A DNA stretch of 64,000 bases from Epiperipatus broadwayi (GCA_028023455.1 JAQFVV010012510.1:372001-436000), one strand, 5' to 3'; counted from the stretch's first letter, positions 1 through 12,987 are shown. Made by a program: numbers and translations. The notes: generated by a model from the sequence alone, not told the origin.

Positions 1-90
1 TAGATGATTCTCCCAATTCACATATTCTTTCTTAAACCACCAGTACACCACATAATCACCATTTCTTATGCTTTCTCAAAACTCTTATTA

Positions 91-351
91 AAACAGGCAA
101 AACTCTCCATACAGTAGTGCCACTCAGTGCAAGCCAGAGTAATCAATGGATGTCAGAAGCCTTGTGCATAAAACCCCTATCCAGTGCCTACTCATCTAAT
201 ATCCCCAGACTAGTTTCTAGTTGTGGCTTTCATCAATGAGGTGCCTTGGAACTGAGAGCACTGCACCTAGATTTTAGGATCTAATGCAACCCTCCAGCAG
301 CCATCTTTTATCTCTACTTAATACTACTATATGGAGAGTTTTGTCTGTTTT
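91..351 (-). repeat. Foldback/TIR repeat family A, copy A1
   Basis: Both ends carry inverted copies of AAACAGGCAAAACTCTCCAT (91-110; complement near 331-351). The inside, read on the minus strand, matches other family members: a ribozyme-like centre (about 193-252), then a conserved arm with TTTTATGCACAAG and GGCATCCATTGATTACTC-like words. The hammerhead-like core here is decayed: CUGAUGA reads TTGATGA. Family members also lie at 21279, 26641, 51224 and 59602. It looks like a non-autonomous element; no protein is encoded. Its class (DNA transposon, PLE derivative or retrozyme) is not settled. Confidence 0.7.
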
Positions 352-3300
352 ATTATTTTTTCTTGCTTGAAAATGATCTACCAATTATTGGGAAAAAGTC
401 ACCATTAAATTGTAGCTTAGATATGTATTCTAATCATTTTTATTTAGCATCCCATATCATTATTCATTAATCTCTGGCTTATCTTAATACATTTCATTAC
501 AGTAGTAGTGATATGAATGTTAATAAGATAATGAGCATTCACACATACACATATGTTTTCTCTATTTTTTTTTTAAATCTAATTATTTTCTTAGTTATGA
601 ACTACAAGGCATTTTAAAAAAAGGGGCATGCTATTTGTTGGTTTTAAACTTAGGAAAAAGTACTATAATACTTATTTTAATTAATTTACTTACATCAAAC
701 TACTGGATTTTTAATTAAATATTACTATTAGACATATGCTCCTGGGATTCTCTGTTTCATTTTATTACAAAGGCTATAAATTTTATTACATATTTCTTAA
801 TTTAATACACAGCATGGGTCAAAATTCTTTTTTTACACATTCAATTAGAAACTCTTAAACAACAGAATTATGGCACAAACGATAGCTCTTTTGTTTGAGT
901 TGCTACAACTTCAGCAATAAACTCAAATAGATTTGATTTTTTTATCTATTAATGAAAACTCATCAATATATTCAGAAATATTTATGATCACTGCAGGATA
1001 TCTTTAAAAATGAAAATTAACAACACAAAATATGGAACACGTTAATGATTGTCGATTTGTGCGTGTAATTATCGGACATAAATCAATTAATGAAGACACA
1101 AGTGAATCTAAATATTTGCTAATATTTTTATAAACAGACATAACTATCTTGCAGAAATCTGTAATAAAATAAATGTATCACATAGTGTAAATATTAGCAA
1201 ATTTAAAATTAAAACCAATTGAGAATACGAATCTCTCTCACCCTATGTTTGATCTTTTTCTACTGTTTTTCTTATGGATAAAATATTAACAATATAATTT
1301 GGTTTCTTCCTGTATATAATACTTCATTTAAATAATTCCTTCATCATGGTTATATATTGTAACCCTCCCCAAACACCTATCCTACCTTTTCTATCAACAA
1401 ATATCTGGGGTGCCATTCTATTGATAATAGAATAAACTACTAGTCTGATCTCGCTTTGAATTATTAATGAGACTCTTATAATGCTGTTTTACTACAGCTT
1501 AGCTCAGTGGGGGCTACAGAGATCTAGATGGTGTAAAATGCATACTAAACATAGGAGGAAACATTATGAATTAATAAGAGTAAAACATCTATTAAGTTTT
1601 AAAATAAATAAATAATTGAAATTTTTAAAGTTCCACCATTTAAATTTACAAGTTACAGTTTAACCTCATTTCCTCCCATCATCTAAATGCATCAAACAAC
1701 CATTACTGTGTGATAGAATTAAATTAATAAAATAAAACTGCAGTACTAATTAATTCTACTGTATGGTAAGTTAAAATTAAATACAAAATATAACACTACT
1801 AAATTAATGTCTAATCTAAAATAATAAAGAAATATTGAATGGAATTAATTTATTATATGGCTTAATTTTGAATCTATACTTTACAACAACTACTAATTAC
1901 CACCATAAAAGTAATGACATAAATTAAGCATTATTCTAATAAAATAGTAGTAGTTAGATAATGAAAGAAATAGGGTACATTTTGATTTCAATTTATCATC
2001 TAAATAATAACTGAATAATAAAATTTTTAGAGAATCATCAAATAGTCAAACATTTCATATAGTGTTTGGATAAAAAAAAAACATCATCAGATCTGAACAT
2101 GCATCATTAAATTATGGAATAGTGCAATCATATCATATTGGACATGCCAGTGTGTGTGCCTGTGTGGAAACATAAAACAGGAATGCATGCCAACGAAGAA
2201 TTCTGAACAAGGTTTTTAAATAAATAAAATATTTATTACAAGATATAACTAAACAAACATTTTGCATTTATAATTTACACATATACAAGTTTTGGATAGT
2301 TCCAATATCAATGATTGAATAGTCTACATGAGAATGAATAACATTAAAATAAACTTTCTAGTATTTTATTCCAACATATACCAGCTCTCAGTCAATTCTG
2401 ATAAGCTTATAAAAAGAAACATTATAAACACTACACTAGGATAATTAAATATAAAATTAAACTTTTTTTTATTTTATTTCAAATATATGCAAGCTATCAG
2501 TCAATTTTGATATGCTTATAAAAAAAAAAATCTATAAACACTCGCATTAAAATAGTAAAATATGAAACTAAATTTCTTGGTATTTTACTTAAAATACACA
2601 TATGCTATTAGCTAACTCCAACATTCTGCTAACTAAATCAACCCTGGGATTGTCAAACATCAAAATAATATAATAGGGATTTAAATCTATGATTAAGAAA
2701 TCAAGCTATCCTTCATAAATCAAATAAATAATTCTATTAATTAGCTACATGTTTCTTTTTGCTTGCTCATTCAAAATGAGGATGAAACATTCTGAGAATT
2801 GATGGTATACAACTTAAAATAATTAATGTGATATTATTTAAAATATTAATTTATGACTTACAAATCAGTGATAGATTTTCTCCATACCTTCAAAATTGAT
2901 AGTATTTTATGCATGTGTCTGAATTGTGCTACCTGTTATAAAATAATTAACACAGCTAGATCCAATTGTTTTACTTATGAAATTGAGATACAATACCATA
3001 ATACAGATGATGCCATGGCCAACCAAGCTTTAGCACTAATTCTACTTTAGATGTTCTGTGAAAGAAATCATCTTATGATGGAAAAACATTCTACATGGAT
3101 ACATGAGGGATAAGAAGACTTTCTTAACTCTAATCATTTAAATAACAAAATACAGTGACTCCCTAGCCTAATTCAGAGGCTTAAATGCTGGTGTGGACTT
3201 TGTCTCATCACCGAAAAAACAAGGTAAATACACTACTTTACTTCACATAATACAATCATCATAAACACAATTACTTAAACTGAAAAATATAATCCACTCA

Positions 3301-3830
3301 TAACAAATATCTCAATAAACTGAGGAAGAGTTCTTTCAATCCCTATAATGCAATATATATCATAAATGCTTTATTTCTCTAAAGACATAATATACATTCC
3401 AATCTAAGCATAAAAAATAATAAATTCACTTTTAAATAAATCCCTAATCCTTCCACCTTTTTTGGCACATTACACCATCCACAACCAATTGGAGCAAGCC
3501 ATTCTACTTTTAATTCAACAATTATATAAATGGATTAAACAACATACAGGTATACACACATAACGTGTAAAATAATTTCAAATTACATTCAATAAATAAA
3601 TATGTAATGACATTGATCAATAAGCTATAAAAAAATGAATCTCTCATATCGTAGAAAAATATAATAGTTACTGCTAAATAAACCTCATCATTCTAGCAAA
3701 GCAAGATAAAACCATGCTTTTATGTATTTAATATTAACTGATAAATTGAAATAAAAATTTGATTTGTGCCAAACTACAAATCCTTTAAATTTGACACCAT
3801 TTTATTGTAATCCTTTAATAAATAATATAA
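352..3830. other. AT-rich non-coding stretch, nothing recognised
   Basis: Very AT-rich with poly-A/T runs and short ORFs only (for example 65 codons at 2853) that show no recognisable domain or codon bias. No splice-flanked exon, tRNA or clear repeat boundary was seen. Confidence 0.6.
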
Positions 3831-3839
3831 TTACTACAC

Positions 3840-4203
3840 CAGGGGTCCCAACCCTATGCCCATGGGCACCATGGTGTCCACAGACCATTTTACGTGTGCC
3901 CACCACTATCCAAACACGATAAAAAATTATTTATCTGATACAAATAAATTTAATTTTTAAAATTTCTTATAAATTATTGTATTATATTGTAATCAAATTG
4001 TAGGGCATACTATACTTTTACAGCGTAAAAATAAAACGTTAATTATATGTTAAAATTTTATTTTTGAAATAAATATTTTTTGTACATTATGTGTATTATT
4101 AACAATATTCAACTATAAATTTACATTGAAAAAATAAATGGTGAACACCACCTGGCCGATATTATAGAATGTGCTCTTAAGTGCAAAAGATTGGGGACCC
4201 CTG
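3840..4203. mobile_element. hAT-type MITE with perfect 8-bp target duplication
   Basis: The element begins CAGGGGTCCCAACC and ends with the complement of CAGGGGTCCCCAATC, the terminal inverted repeat typical of hAT transposons. It is flanked by perfect 8-bp direct repeats TACTACAC (3832-3839 and 4204-4211), the TSD length diagnostic for hAT transposases. The 364-bp interior has no ORF of note and is AT-rich, so it is a non-autonomous copy mobilised in trans. The CATGG-centred palindrome near the left end (about 3858-3878) is also usual in such elements. Confidence 0.9.
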
Positions 4204-4211
4204 TACTACAC

Positions 4212-4900
4212 TATATTGTTAGGTAGATAAAATTAATAAAGCTATTAAAACTATGGTGTTGCATTTAAAACACCATGTGGGTGTGTCTGTTTTAAACCAT
4301 TCCTGAAAGAATTTTGTTCTTTAGTTAATAGTTATTTAAATACTTTAAAGTTTTACAACCAAATTTAACACTATGTAAATGATTTTCACATAGCAATATT
4401 AATATTTGAGAGATACTAAAATTTTCATTTGAGCACAACCATGTGAGTGCTTGCTTTCTTAATAAACTTTTGACTCTCTCTTCCATCATCCATTATTATT
4501 CACATGCACACACACAGCAAATTATCATCCCATCATATACATATGTATTTCATCTTTCTTTCTAAGTTACATTTTTGAAAGCAAATACTTTTCCTCAAAA
4601 TCTATTTCCATTGATTTTTTTTTTTTTTTAAATTAAAAATACGAATTTATCTTTCAATTTTATACCTATCTTTAACAACCCCCTCCCCCCCTTTAAATAA
4701 TCAATTAAAAATTAAACATATTTTCTATATAAATACATTATTTTTCTCCATAGAATTTTTCCAAAAAAATCATTTAACTAATGTCCAAAATAAAATATTT
4801 TAATTCCTCAATGAATAAATTACAAAATAAGGTTCTCAGTTTATTAATCTTATAAATGTGTTATAACCACTATTTTTAATTTATAATGTTCTAAAAACAT
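4212..4900. other. AT-rich non-coding, nothing recognised
   Basis: Homopolymer-rich sequence with a short C-run (about 4680-4690). No coding or repeat structure could be supported. Confidence 0.5.
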
Positions 4901-4909
4901 TTTCTTTAA

Positions 4910-5115
4910 AAATAATGTCCATTTTTTTAAAAAACTATTTGAATCAACTAACCTATAAATTGAAAAAAAAAATTTTTTTTTAAGTTTCTGTTTAGTGAAG
5001 GTTTGTGTCTATAGATTGCTAAATATAAACTTTCACTAAACAGAAGTAAAGAGAAAAAGATTGACTTTCAAGTTATAAGTTAGTTGACTAAAATAATTTT
5101 TTAAAGAATAAATAT
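4910..5115. repeat. Imperfect inverted repeat (foldback)
   Basis: Arms around TTTCTGTTTAGTGAA (about 4985-5001) and TTCACTAAACAGAAG (about 5030-5045) pair. The pairing continues outwards through AATCAACTAACCTATAA against TTATAAGTTAGTTGACT and T-rich/A-rich tracts. It is probably an old MITE or foldback element. No TSD could be assigned in the homopolymer-rich flanks. Confidence 0.6.
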
Positions 5116-5270
5116 TATTTTTAAATAAAATATTTTTCAGATGGTGTAAATTAAAAAGAGTGTTTTTAAAAATTTAGTTAAATGATAACAATAATAAGAT
5201 AAAAAAAAATGTGTTTCTCAATGTAAATATTAATGATTTTTAAAAAAAGAACGAAAGATTTTTTTAAAAA

Positions 5271-5352
5271 AAAAAATGGCATAGCATCGGCCGGGACGCG
5301 AACCCGCAACCCGGGCAACTGCCTAGCAGTCACGCTGACCTCTCGACCAATT
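5271..5352 (-). repeat. tRNA-derived SINE (class II tRNA-like)
   Basis: On the minus strand a pol III box A (TGGTCGAGAGG) and box B (GGTTCGCGTCC) lie at tRNA spacing, followed by CCGGCCGATGCTATG and a T/A-rich tail. Acceptor-like ends and a long variable arm resemble a class II (Leu/Ser-type) tRNA. The poly-A-like tail and many dispersed copies make it a SINE rather than a functional tRNA gene. Confidence 0.75.
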
Positions 5353-5523
5353 AGAAAAATGTGTATAAGAGAAAAATTGTTTTCTTATAAGTGATAAATA
5401 TTGTTTTTAACTAATTACTTAAAACAAACAAAAGCAAGTTGTTGAACATAGGCATAAGATTAAAAGTTAAATTTATGAGTGTGTTTTCGTTTGTTTGTTT
5501 ATAAGTTTTTTATGAGGAGTCAA

Positions 5524-5630
5524 GCGTTGTTAGCCGAGAAATCAGTGCAGCTGCCTTGCAAGCAAACAGTTGCTTGCAGACGGTAGTTGCAGGTTCGCCT
5601 CCCGACCGATGCTATGACATATGGAAAAAA
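5524..5630 (+). repeat. tRNA-derived SINE (GCGTTGTTAGCCGAG subtype)
   Basis: Starts GCGTTGTTAGCCGAGAAAT (box A-like), has box B AGGTTCGCCTCC, and ends GATGCTATGACATATGG plus an A-run. The same subtype occurs at 15852 (minus), 16277 and 53311. It shares the 3' word GCTATGACAYATG with the other class II subtype. Confidence 0.8.
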
Positions 5631-5639
5631 TAATAATAG

Positions 5640-6230
5640 TTGCATAGTTTTGGGAAAAAAATATTTTCATTTAAAAATATACCTTGAAAAGAAAGGTAAG
5701 ATAATATTTTTTTAAAAAAATTTGTTAATTATATTGTTTGTGTTTTATTAATGTATTGATAATATATAATATCTAAAAAAATAATTCCTCCCAGTTTTCA
5801 GCTATTTTATATATAGTACACGTGATTAATGTTTTGTGTTCATTAATACTTTTGAAAAAATATATAATCACTGACTGAAATGTTGGAATGATATTTAATT
5901 TTCATAGCATTAATTATTTTTAATAAATAAACCATAAAAAAGGCATTAGAATTTTATTTATTAATTACATGAACTGAGTCAAATTTGCAAAGAAACTCAA
6001 TGGAAATCAATATATTTGAATTTAAATTTTCCATAACACATGTATAAAGGAGTCTCCTAAAATGAAATAATTACTATCAGAATGCTATTCATTATATCAG
6101 TGATTCATTTTAGCTCACATTAAAATACGTGTATTTAAAGATAATTTGTTCAAGACCCATGACTTTGATGAAAACAACTATTTAATCAGAAAAAAATCAA
6201 AAATGTAAATGTAAAAATATATATATAATT
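5640..6230. other. AT-rich non-coding, nothing recognised
   Basis: No ORFs, repeats or RNA genes supportable. Confidence 0.5.
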
Positions 6231-6239
6231 AACTCCCCT

Positions 6240-7112
6240 CATGGTTTTCCATATTTTGTTGGATTTCCTCCACGATGGCTTCACAGTGCTGGACCTGGTT
6301 TCGGACTTGGTGACAATCATCTCTAATGTCTCATATAACCAATGCTGTTTCATCAAAGTTCTGTTTCATCCAGTTCTCTGTTCTTTTATTTCACCCTTCA
6401 ATCCTTAAGAATCTTTTACTTATATCCTTTCTGAACTTCTCAGTTGTCTCACTTTGTCTTTTAAACTCTTCTTTCATTTCTGCTCTTTATCCATTTTTTC
6501 ACTCTGTTTCTCACTTTGAACTTCTGTTTCACTCAGTTCTCAGTTCTTTTATTTTGCTCTTTAATCCTTAAGAATCTTTCATTTATATCCTTTCTGAACT
6601 CCTCGGTTATCTCACTTTGCCTTTTAAACTCTTCTTTCATTTCTGCACCTTGTTTATCCATTTTTTCACTCATTTTTCACTTTGAGCTTTCAACTCTTCT
6701 TTCATTTCTGCACCTTGTTTCTCACTTTGAGCTTTCATTTCTGAATTTTGTTTATCCACTTTCTCACTCTGTTTCTCAATCTTGTGCATTAAGTTCTGCA
6801 TCATGGCTGCAAGCTCAAGCCCAACTTCCATTACCTTTGGTACTACATCTGTATCAGATAATAACTTCTCTGGGTCTGTGAATGTAATCTCTGAACTCAT
6901 TATTCCCAGTGGAATAATCTTTGATGCTACACTCTGACCACATTTGGTACTATTGCTTTCATTGTCATTCTCAACTTCACTGATATTTTCACCTTCCTCT
7001 TTCCACTTTCCTCGCTTTCCATTTCTGCATATTCCATTTTATCGATTGATTTGGATTTTATAACTTTTTTCAAAATTTCTAAATCACAATGGGAAATCCA
7101 CCCCCCCCCCAA
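6240..7112 (-). pseudogene. Decayed coiled-coil, gag-like coding relic with internal 162-bp repeats
   Basis: The minus strand encodes lysine/glutamate-rich heptad-like sequence. The clearest piece is 6900-6670 (76 aa, MSSEITFTDPEKLLSDTDVV then repeats of the type KxxxQSEKxDKQ). Downstream the frame is broken repeatedly, but the same coiled-coil units recur. A 162-bp (54-residue) unit is visible by the ATCCTTAAGA word at 6401 and 6563. A further short open piece lies at 7112-6927. Such N-terminal coiled coils are common in retrotransposon Gag proteins, but no zinc knuckle, protease or RT follows, so the family is not proven. It could instead be a broken host coiled-coil gene. Confidence 0.45.
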
Positions 7113-7119
7113 TCATCTC

Positions 7120-7700
7120 CTGCCTATTTACCATTCTGTTATTCCCAAACCTTTTAATATCTGCAATGTTTTCCCCATAATGCTATCTCAACTTCATCAC
7201 TATTTCTGAGAATCTATGCTAAAGCTTATCCCATTTTATTATATTACCAGTTAATCAAAACAACAAATGAAACAAAAAAAAATTTCTTAACACTACATGT
7301 ATGTATAAAAAAAACAATATTTATTTGCCTGTGCTCCCTTTCTTTGCCTCATAATCCAGTTGTTCTCTTGCACCTAAAAAATACACTTAGAATTCCTTTA
7401 TTAATTAATTGTATTGATAGGATATAACATAATAAATGCTTTTCTATGCACCCAGTTATCCAGGTTCGAACCCTTAATTTTTATGAAATATGATGTTTTG
7501 TCAAATAACCTGTTGCCAAATTTATATTAAGGGTGTCAGACAACACTTTGACAAACAATTTACAATATAACACCTCAGTCACCCAAGCTCGCACACATAT
7601 AATTGATAAAAAAATTACACAAAAAAATTCTAAACATCTGAAATGTTAGAGTTAGAGATGCTGACAAGAATGTTATGTAGTTCCCATATAACAAAATCAC
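7120..7700. other. Non-coding stretch with one isolated box B-like word
   Basis: GGTTCGAACCC occurs at about 7453-7463, which matches a pol III box B, but no box A at proper spacing could be fixed. It may be a worn SINE. Confidence 0.35.
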
Positions 7701-7727
7701 AGTAATATGTATATAAAAAACATACTA

Positions 7728-7865
7728 TCATCAGGTATGTGGATTATATATCATTAAGGTCCTACAATGGCATGCTAAGCCCAAAAAACAAAAATCTATT
7801 ATCAGGTATGTGGGTTTATAACATTGAAGTCTCATATTGGATACCAAGCCTGGCAAAAAAAAAAC
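7728..7865. repeat. Imperfect tandem duplication, about 73 bp
   Basis: Two units beginning ATCAGGTATGTGG (about 7730 and 7803) continue in parallel through ATAACATTGAAGT/ATATCATTAAGGT and the AAGCC words to A-rich ends. Origin unknown. Confidence 0.55.
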
Positions 7866-8304
7866 CTGTACCAGTCGAAATTGTACGGTCATTCAACAAA
7901 ACCTAGAATCTAAGCAACAATACCTCAATGTTATTGTTTTTAATCTATTTCGAATTTAGAAATAGATTCACATAGCTATAATTTTAATTAATATTTTAAA
8001 ACCAAACTAAATTCAATAGAGTGAATTTCTAGTTTTCGCTAATGGATTTCTCTATTGTTTGATAAATTTTGCATTTACTTAAAGTAGCTTCAAGAACCTT
8101 CTCAAGTATTGCATGATTCTTTGCAGGCAAGCTATATTACATATATAATATAAAATATTAAATAAATAGAAATATTTACATCACATATATCTATCCACTG
8201 CATATAGGTGGACGCATATACACAACTCTACATATGATTTAGGGGATATTAATTGTACTTAAAATTAAAATGACAAATCTTTAATGATACATATGTAAAT
8301 AGTT

Positions 8305-8400
8305 AAGGAGGGTCAGCAAGGGTTATATGGATGTGCATGTTGACTCTATATATAGTCTAAGTGCATGAAGAAGTGGGTTTGAACCCCACTTGAAGGTTAA
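8305..8400 (+). repeat. Worn tRNA-like SINE head
   Basis: A box A-like GGTCAGCAAGGG (about 8311) is followed at tRNA-like distance by a good T-arm, GTGGG-TTTGAAC-CCCAC (about 8373-8389), containing box B. No acceptor pairing is evident, so a functional tRNA is unlikely. It differs from the other SINE families here. Confidence 0.45.
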
Positions 8401-11400
8401 ATATGTTGATAGCCCATGAAATGAAAATCTGGATTACAGATTCACTGCTTTAATATGTGCACTATTTCTAATAGAGATAGCAAAAAATAAATTATGTTGA
8501 TAACTAAATTTTATGCAATAAAGATGTCTTATATTTATTATATGTTGCATTTGTTTTCTAAATCTTAAAATAATGAAAACATATGTTCATTCTACTCATT
8601 ATATACACTATAAGCCTTCATTGTAGCATATCCTATTTTATACATTAATTCTATAATGATACACTTATGAAATTCTGTAAAATATCTTAAAGAAGAACAG
8701 ATTGCATTTACTTGTTCAATAAGGTTCATTTAAACTTCTTTGTAGTAATAATTTCACTTTCTATAGTCAAGTTGCAATCTTTAGTGTCTATATAGATATA
8801 TTAGAGCATAGATAAAGGTGGATTTCCACCTTTATTGATTAAAGGAGGTTGCTTTGACAACAGAATGAGATTATTTATTGTTAATGATATTGGTATGTTT
8901 AAGTGTTGACTGCTTTCATCCATTTGTGGCACATAAGTCTTTATATAACCAAGAAATTGCATTTAAAAGAGGTATCCTTGGTACTCTATAGAATGCAAAA
9001 AACATCTCGAAAAGTAAGAATCTCATATCTACAGGTAAGCAGTTAAGGTGATGATATTGTCCAAATGATACTAATTTCAGATGGTGAAAGTGATTTTTTT
9101 TGTTTACCCTTTAGATATGACTAACTAGATTATTTAACCAATAATAAATCAGTTATATAGGATGATTAGGGTTCTAGATTCCTAAAACTTTATTAAGTTT
9201 GTTTTAAACAGTCAAATTCCACATCTTTATACAATTTTTTTCAAGCTATTGTGTAACTTGAATTAATTCATTTGAATATAGTTTGTGCATAATGTAAGTA
9301 TCAAAGGTGAGCAAACAGTTAAATACATGTAGATCTTTGACATATGGGTCCAAAAAATATATTAGCTAGAGATTTTTTAACATCACAACGAATATAAAAA
9401 AATAAATTAAAAACAGTTAAGTTTTGTGATTTTAATTTTTTCATTTGCTTATTTTTCTTAGATATATCGGTAATTCTTTACTATACCTTATTAAACATGC
9501 ACAATGTAATTAAAACAATGTCAATCAATATATTTGTAAATATATAAGTTTGTATTCATTGTGGTCAGCAAAATTTTAAAAAATTTAAAGACTTCATTCA
9601 TAAATAAATACTATTATTTGCATATATTTTTTAATACATTCATATTTATATAATAAAATGTGCATAAAGCAATAAAGAGATATATATAAAATTTGTTAAT
9701 ATCTTGCGGTTCTCAATATTCTGAAGTATATAATATTACTTCTCAGATTGATAAGTTGCCCTTCAAATGTCACTTGACCTGCCAAGTTCTTATAAGTTAA
9801 TTCATATCTTTTACTAATTTTTTGCAACATTTTATAATATTCGTTTTTATAGTGTATATATTTTAATAAAGTTTCATAAAATTTATACATTACTTTTTAC
9901 TAGTTGCATTTTAATTTATTTTATTTTTATAAAAAATAAATTCATATTAAAATTTAGTATTTCAAAAGGAAAAAAAACATATTTTATCTTCACAGATATA
10001 TATTTTTTTATTTACATGTCTTAGAAATGTTGGTTTTCAGTATGAAAATCAATACACTAAATATCTTTAAAGTAAGTTATAAGAAAATCAATTACTGTAC
10101 TATATGTATATGATCAAATAAAAAACTGATTTTATAACTTCAAAGAATCTCTTGGCAAACATATAGTGAATTGTGCCTGTTTTCATAACAGTTATAAGCA
10201 AAGAACACTGTGATTAAACAACAAAATTATTTCGATCATCAACTGTAGTAGGCAAACTTTTTTTCCAATTCTTATCAATTAAATTTACAATGCTTTTATA
10301 ATGTGTTTCTATTTTATAGTGCATGTGTGAAGTGGTTTACTTCCACAATACTTTTTATGTAATACTAATTTTTCCTTCACTTGACTATGTAATTTATTGC
10401 ATACATTAGTCCTTACGCATAATGAAGTTGAGTTTTTCTTTTTTATATATCACACATCTAAATAAATGTTCCATGTTAGCACTATGATCATAGCTATCAT
10501 GTCAGCAGCTATTATTGCTACTTTATTTATGCTAAGATCTAATTATGCATGTATGTAAATACATGCTATGTAAATTAAATCATTTAAATATTTCATATTT
10601 GCTATGTGTACAAATTGCTATATTGTCAATTATTATATACATATCAACTAATTAGGTTCAGTGTCATAGATAATTAAAAATAAAAAACTTATTCTTCCTG
10701 TGATACGTAATCTGAACTTATGCAAATAACCAGGCTAGCAAAATGATCAAGCCCTCATTTCAAACATGATCAATAAATATTGGTTTATTTGAAGAATAAG
10801 ATCTATACATAAGTGGATGACCTATGCTTTTAAATTATTTATTGATGTGAGAGTGCATGTCTATTTTATAGTGCATGTGTGAAGAATGATTTGCATCCAC
10901 ATTATTTCATGTGTGTGTGTATAATATATATGTTTATCTCATAAGAAAAACTAACAACTGAGCATCAGGTAACTAATAAATTAAGACGTTACTTAATCTA
11001 CCCTAGAACAGCCTTACTTACATATATTAAATTGCAATAATTGGCCCTATATTGGGAATATAACCCACTTAATTATGTGATTGAGAGAATTTTTTTTAGA
11101 CTATCATCAAACGATATTACTTATATCAACTTTAATTTCTTTTTTTAGAAAAATATTATATTGATCAAACTCTCTTAGCAAACTTAATTATAATACTTTT
11201 CATTTATAGATATTTTATATTTGAATACCATATATTTTTTTACTGTATGTAGTGTATGAATATTTTTATTACTATGTAGGACTCATTAAAATTCATGATG
11301 TAGAGCTAAATATTGAGTTGTAAAAGTGGACAGTGCTAAATAAATGTAAAACAATAGCAAACTATAACTTACAATAATCAGAAATTATTGTTTGACAATG

Positions 11401-11840
11401 GAATTTTATTGCTTAGTTACCCCCATATATCTTTAGATAAATAGTTCTACACAATCTTTTTATTTTAAATGCTTTTATATTAACTTGCCCATCTATGTTC
11501 CTGTTAATATGTCCTTGTTTTTGAATTAACAAAAAAAAAAATCTGTTCCCATTTAAAACTCAGACTCATAATCAAGAACACTCCGTAACAATTGGGCCAA
11601 CAGAAATATTACATTTGAAGAATAAAATTTTGCTAATATTTATTTAATTAATTAAATTAATTAAAAAGCCAATACATAAATATTTTTATATAGTAGGTGA
11701 TAACGTGGTATTTAACTTTAGAATCATTTGTTAAAGGGTATACTTTTTATTTTCAAGTCATTATTAAAATATGTTTGTCAGATTTTTTTGTACTTTGAAC
11801 CATTTTTTAAAATAATAAGTAAATACAACTAAGAAAAAAA
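8401..11840. other. AT-rich non-coding with a dispersed 50-bp repeat
   Basis: No genes seen. The words CTATTTTATAGTGCATGTGTGAAG occur at about 10308-10331 and 10860-10883 with matching flanks (ACTTCCACA/GCATCCACA), marking two copies of a short dispersed repeat. A 64-codon ORF at 9890-9696 (minus) has no recognisable features. Confidence 0.5.
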
Positions 11841-11842
11841 AA

Positions 11843-12240
11843 AAGATGTTAAAAAAAAAATTTTTTTTTAATGCTTATATGTAAATAGCCAACTAAAAAG
11901 TACAAAATAACAATGTAAGACTTTATCAGGTAATTGGCCATTCCTGGAAAATATCAGAGATCTTAAAAATCTAGATGTGTTATAAAACAATTGGAAATTG
12001 CAGGAAGTAATTTAATAAAAGCATTTGAGATTAAAATAAATCATAAATATTAAAAAGACCTAAATGCATTTATAAAATGACAATATTCCTGCAATAACAT
12101 GTAGATTTTTAGGATCTCTATTTTCCAAGAAATTCCAAATTAACCAAAAGGAAATGACTTTGTTATTTTGTACTTTCTAGTTAGCTATTTACATAAAAGC
12201 ATTATTCTTTTTAAAAAAAATCATTTTTAACATCTTATAT
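11843..12240. repeat. Foldback element, about 400 bp
   Basis: The left arm has AAAGATGTTAAAAA then TGTAAATAGCCAACTA and AAGTACAAAATAACA. The right arm carries their complements (TGTTATTTTGTACTT, TAGTTAGCTATTTACAT, TTTTTAACATCTT). An inner GGAAAATA..GAGATC also pairs with GATCTCTATTTTCC. The AT-rich spacer has no ORF. MITE-like; TSD not resolvable. Confidence 0.75.
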
Positions 12241-12524
12241 AATTCCGTATTTATTTTGTTTTTTATGCAAGAGTTTGTAACAAATGACTCTTCTTAATGT
12301 TTTAAATTTAAATAATTTAAATACTTTTATTACTTCCAGCAACAAGTTACATAATATTTATATTTTTAGTCCCATTGTATGTACATACACATGTATGTTA
12401 AAATTGAAATCAGTTCTTTAAAAAACATTATGTATCAAATTATAAAAAAAAAATATCAAGCTCAAAATAAAACAAATTTGTTCTTTTGCCATCTAGATTT
12501 TTATTAAGTTAATGGTTGTGCTAT

Positions 12525-12628
12525 TTTTTTTCTCTCGTATGTCATAGCATCGGCTGGGAAGCGAATCCGCTAACCCAGAACAACTGCTTGTAAAGCAGCT
12601 GTCGCTGACCTCTCGCCCACCAATGCTT
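12525..12628 (-). repeat. tRNA-derived SINE (class II tRNA-like)
   Basis: Minus strand: box A TGGGCGAGAGGTC, an anticodon-like hairpin GCTGC-TTTACAA-GCAGT, a long variable region, box B GGATTCGCTTCC, end CCGATGCTATGAC and an A/T tail. Same subtype as 14404 and 18451. Confidence 0.8.
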
Positions 12629-12702
12629 AACTGTTTGTGTTATTTTTTGCAATTCAAAGAATTATTTGCTAGAAATTTAATATAAAAGAAATTATTTATA
12701 TA

Positions 12703-12781
12703 TGTGTCAAAGCATTGACCGGGAAGCGAACCCAGGCCAGCTGCTTGGAAGGCAACTATGCTAACCGCTATGCCATCAATG
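12703..12781 (-). repeat. tRNA-Gly(UCC)-like SINE
   Basis: Minus strand: CATTGATGGCATAGCGG (box A), anticodon arm GTTGC-CTTCCAA-GCAGC giving anticodon UCC, T-arm CTGGGTTCGCTTCCC, then GGTCAATGC closing the acceptor stem. It looks like a tRNA-Gly, but it is followed by TTTGACACATA, the 3' tail also seen on class II-type SINEs in this window. A SINE is therefore more likely than a working tRNA gene. A related copy lies at 60071. Confidence 0.75.
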
Positions 12782-12987
12782 TTTTTAAAAGATAAATATT
12801 TACATTTCACACTTTAATTTATATATATGTGTGTGTGCATTATAGTTGTATATTAGGATTAGGATTGGTAAAGCAAAAGATTTTAAAATATCTCACCCAA
12901 AGATGAAACTTGAGCTTTGAAACTTAATAAAAACATTTTGTTAAAATAACTTTTAGTTTTGATCAATTAAAAAAAAAATAAAAACTT

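Noticed and set aside
12703-12781. Functional tRNA-Gly(UCC) gene
   Set aside because: Mismatches in the arms, a SINE-type tail shared with other families, and a second worn copy at 60071 make a SINE more likely.
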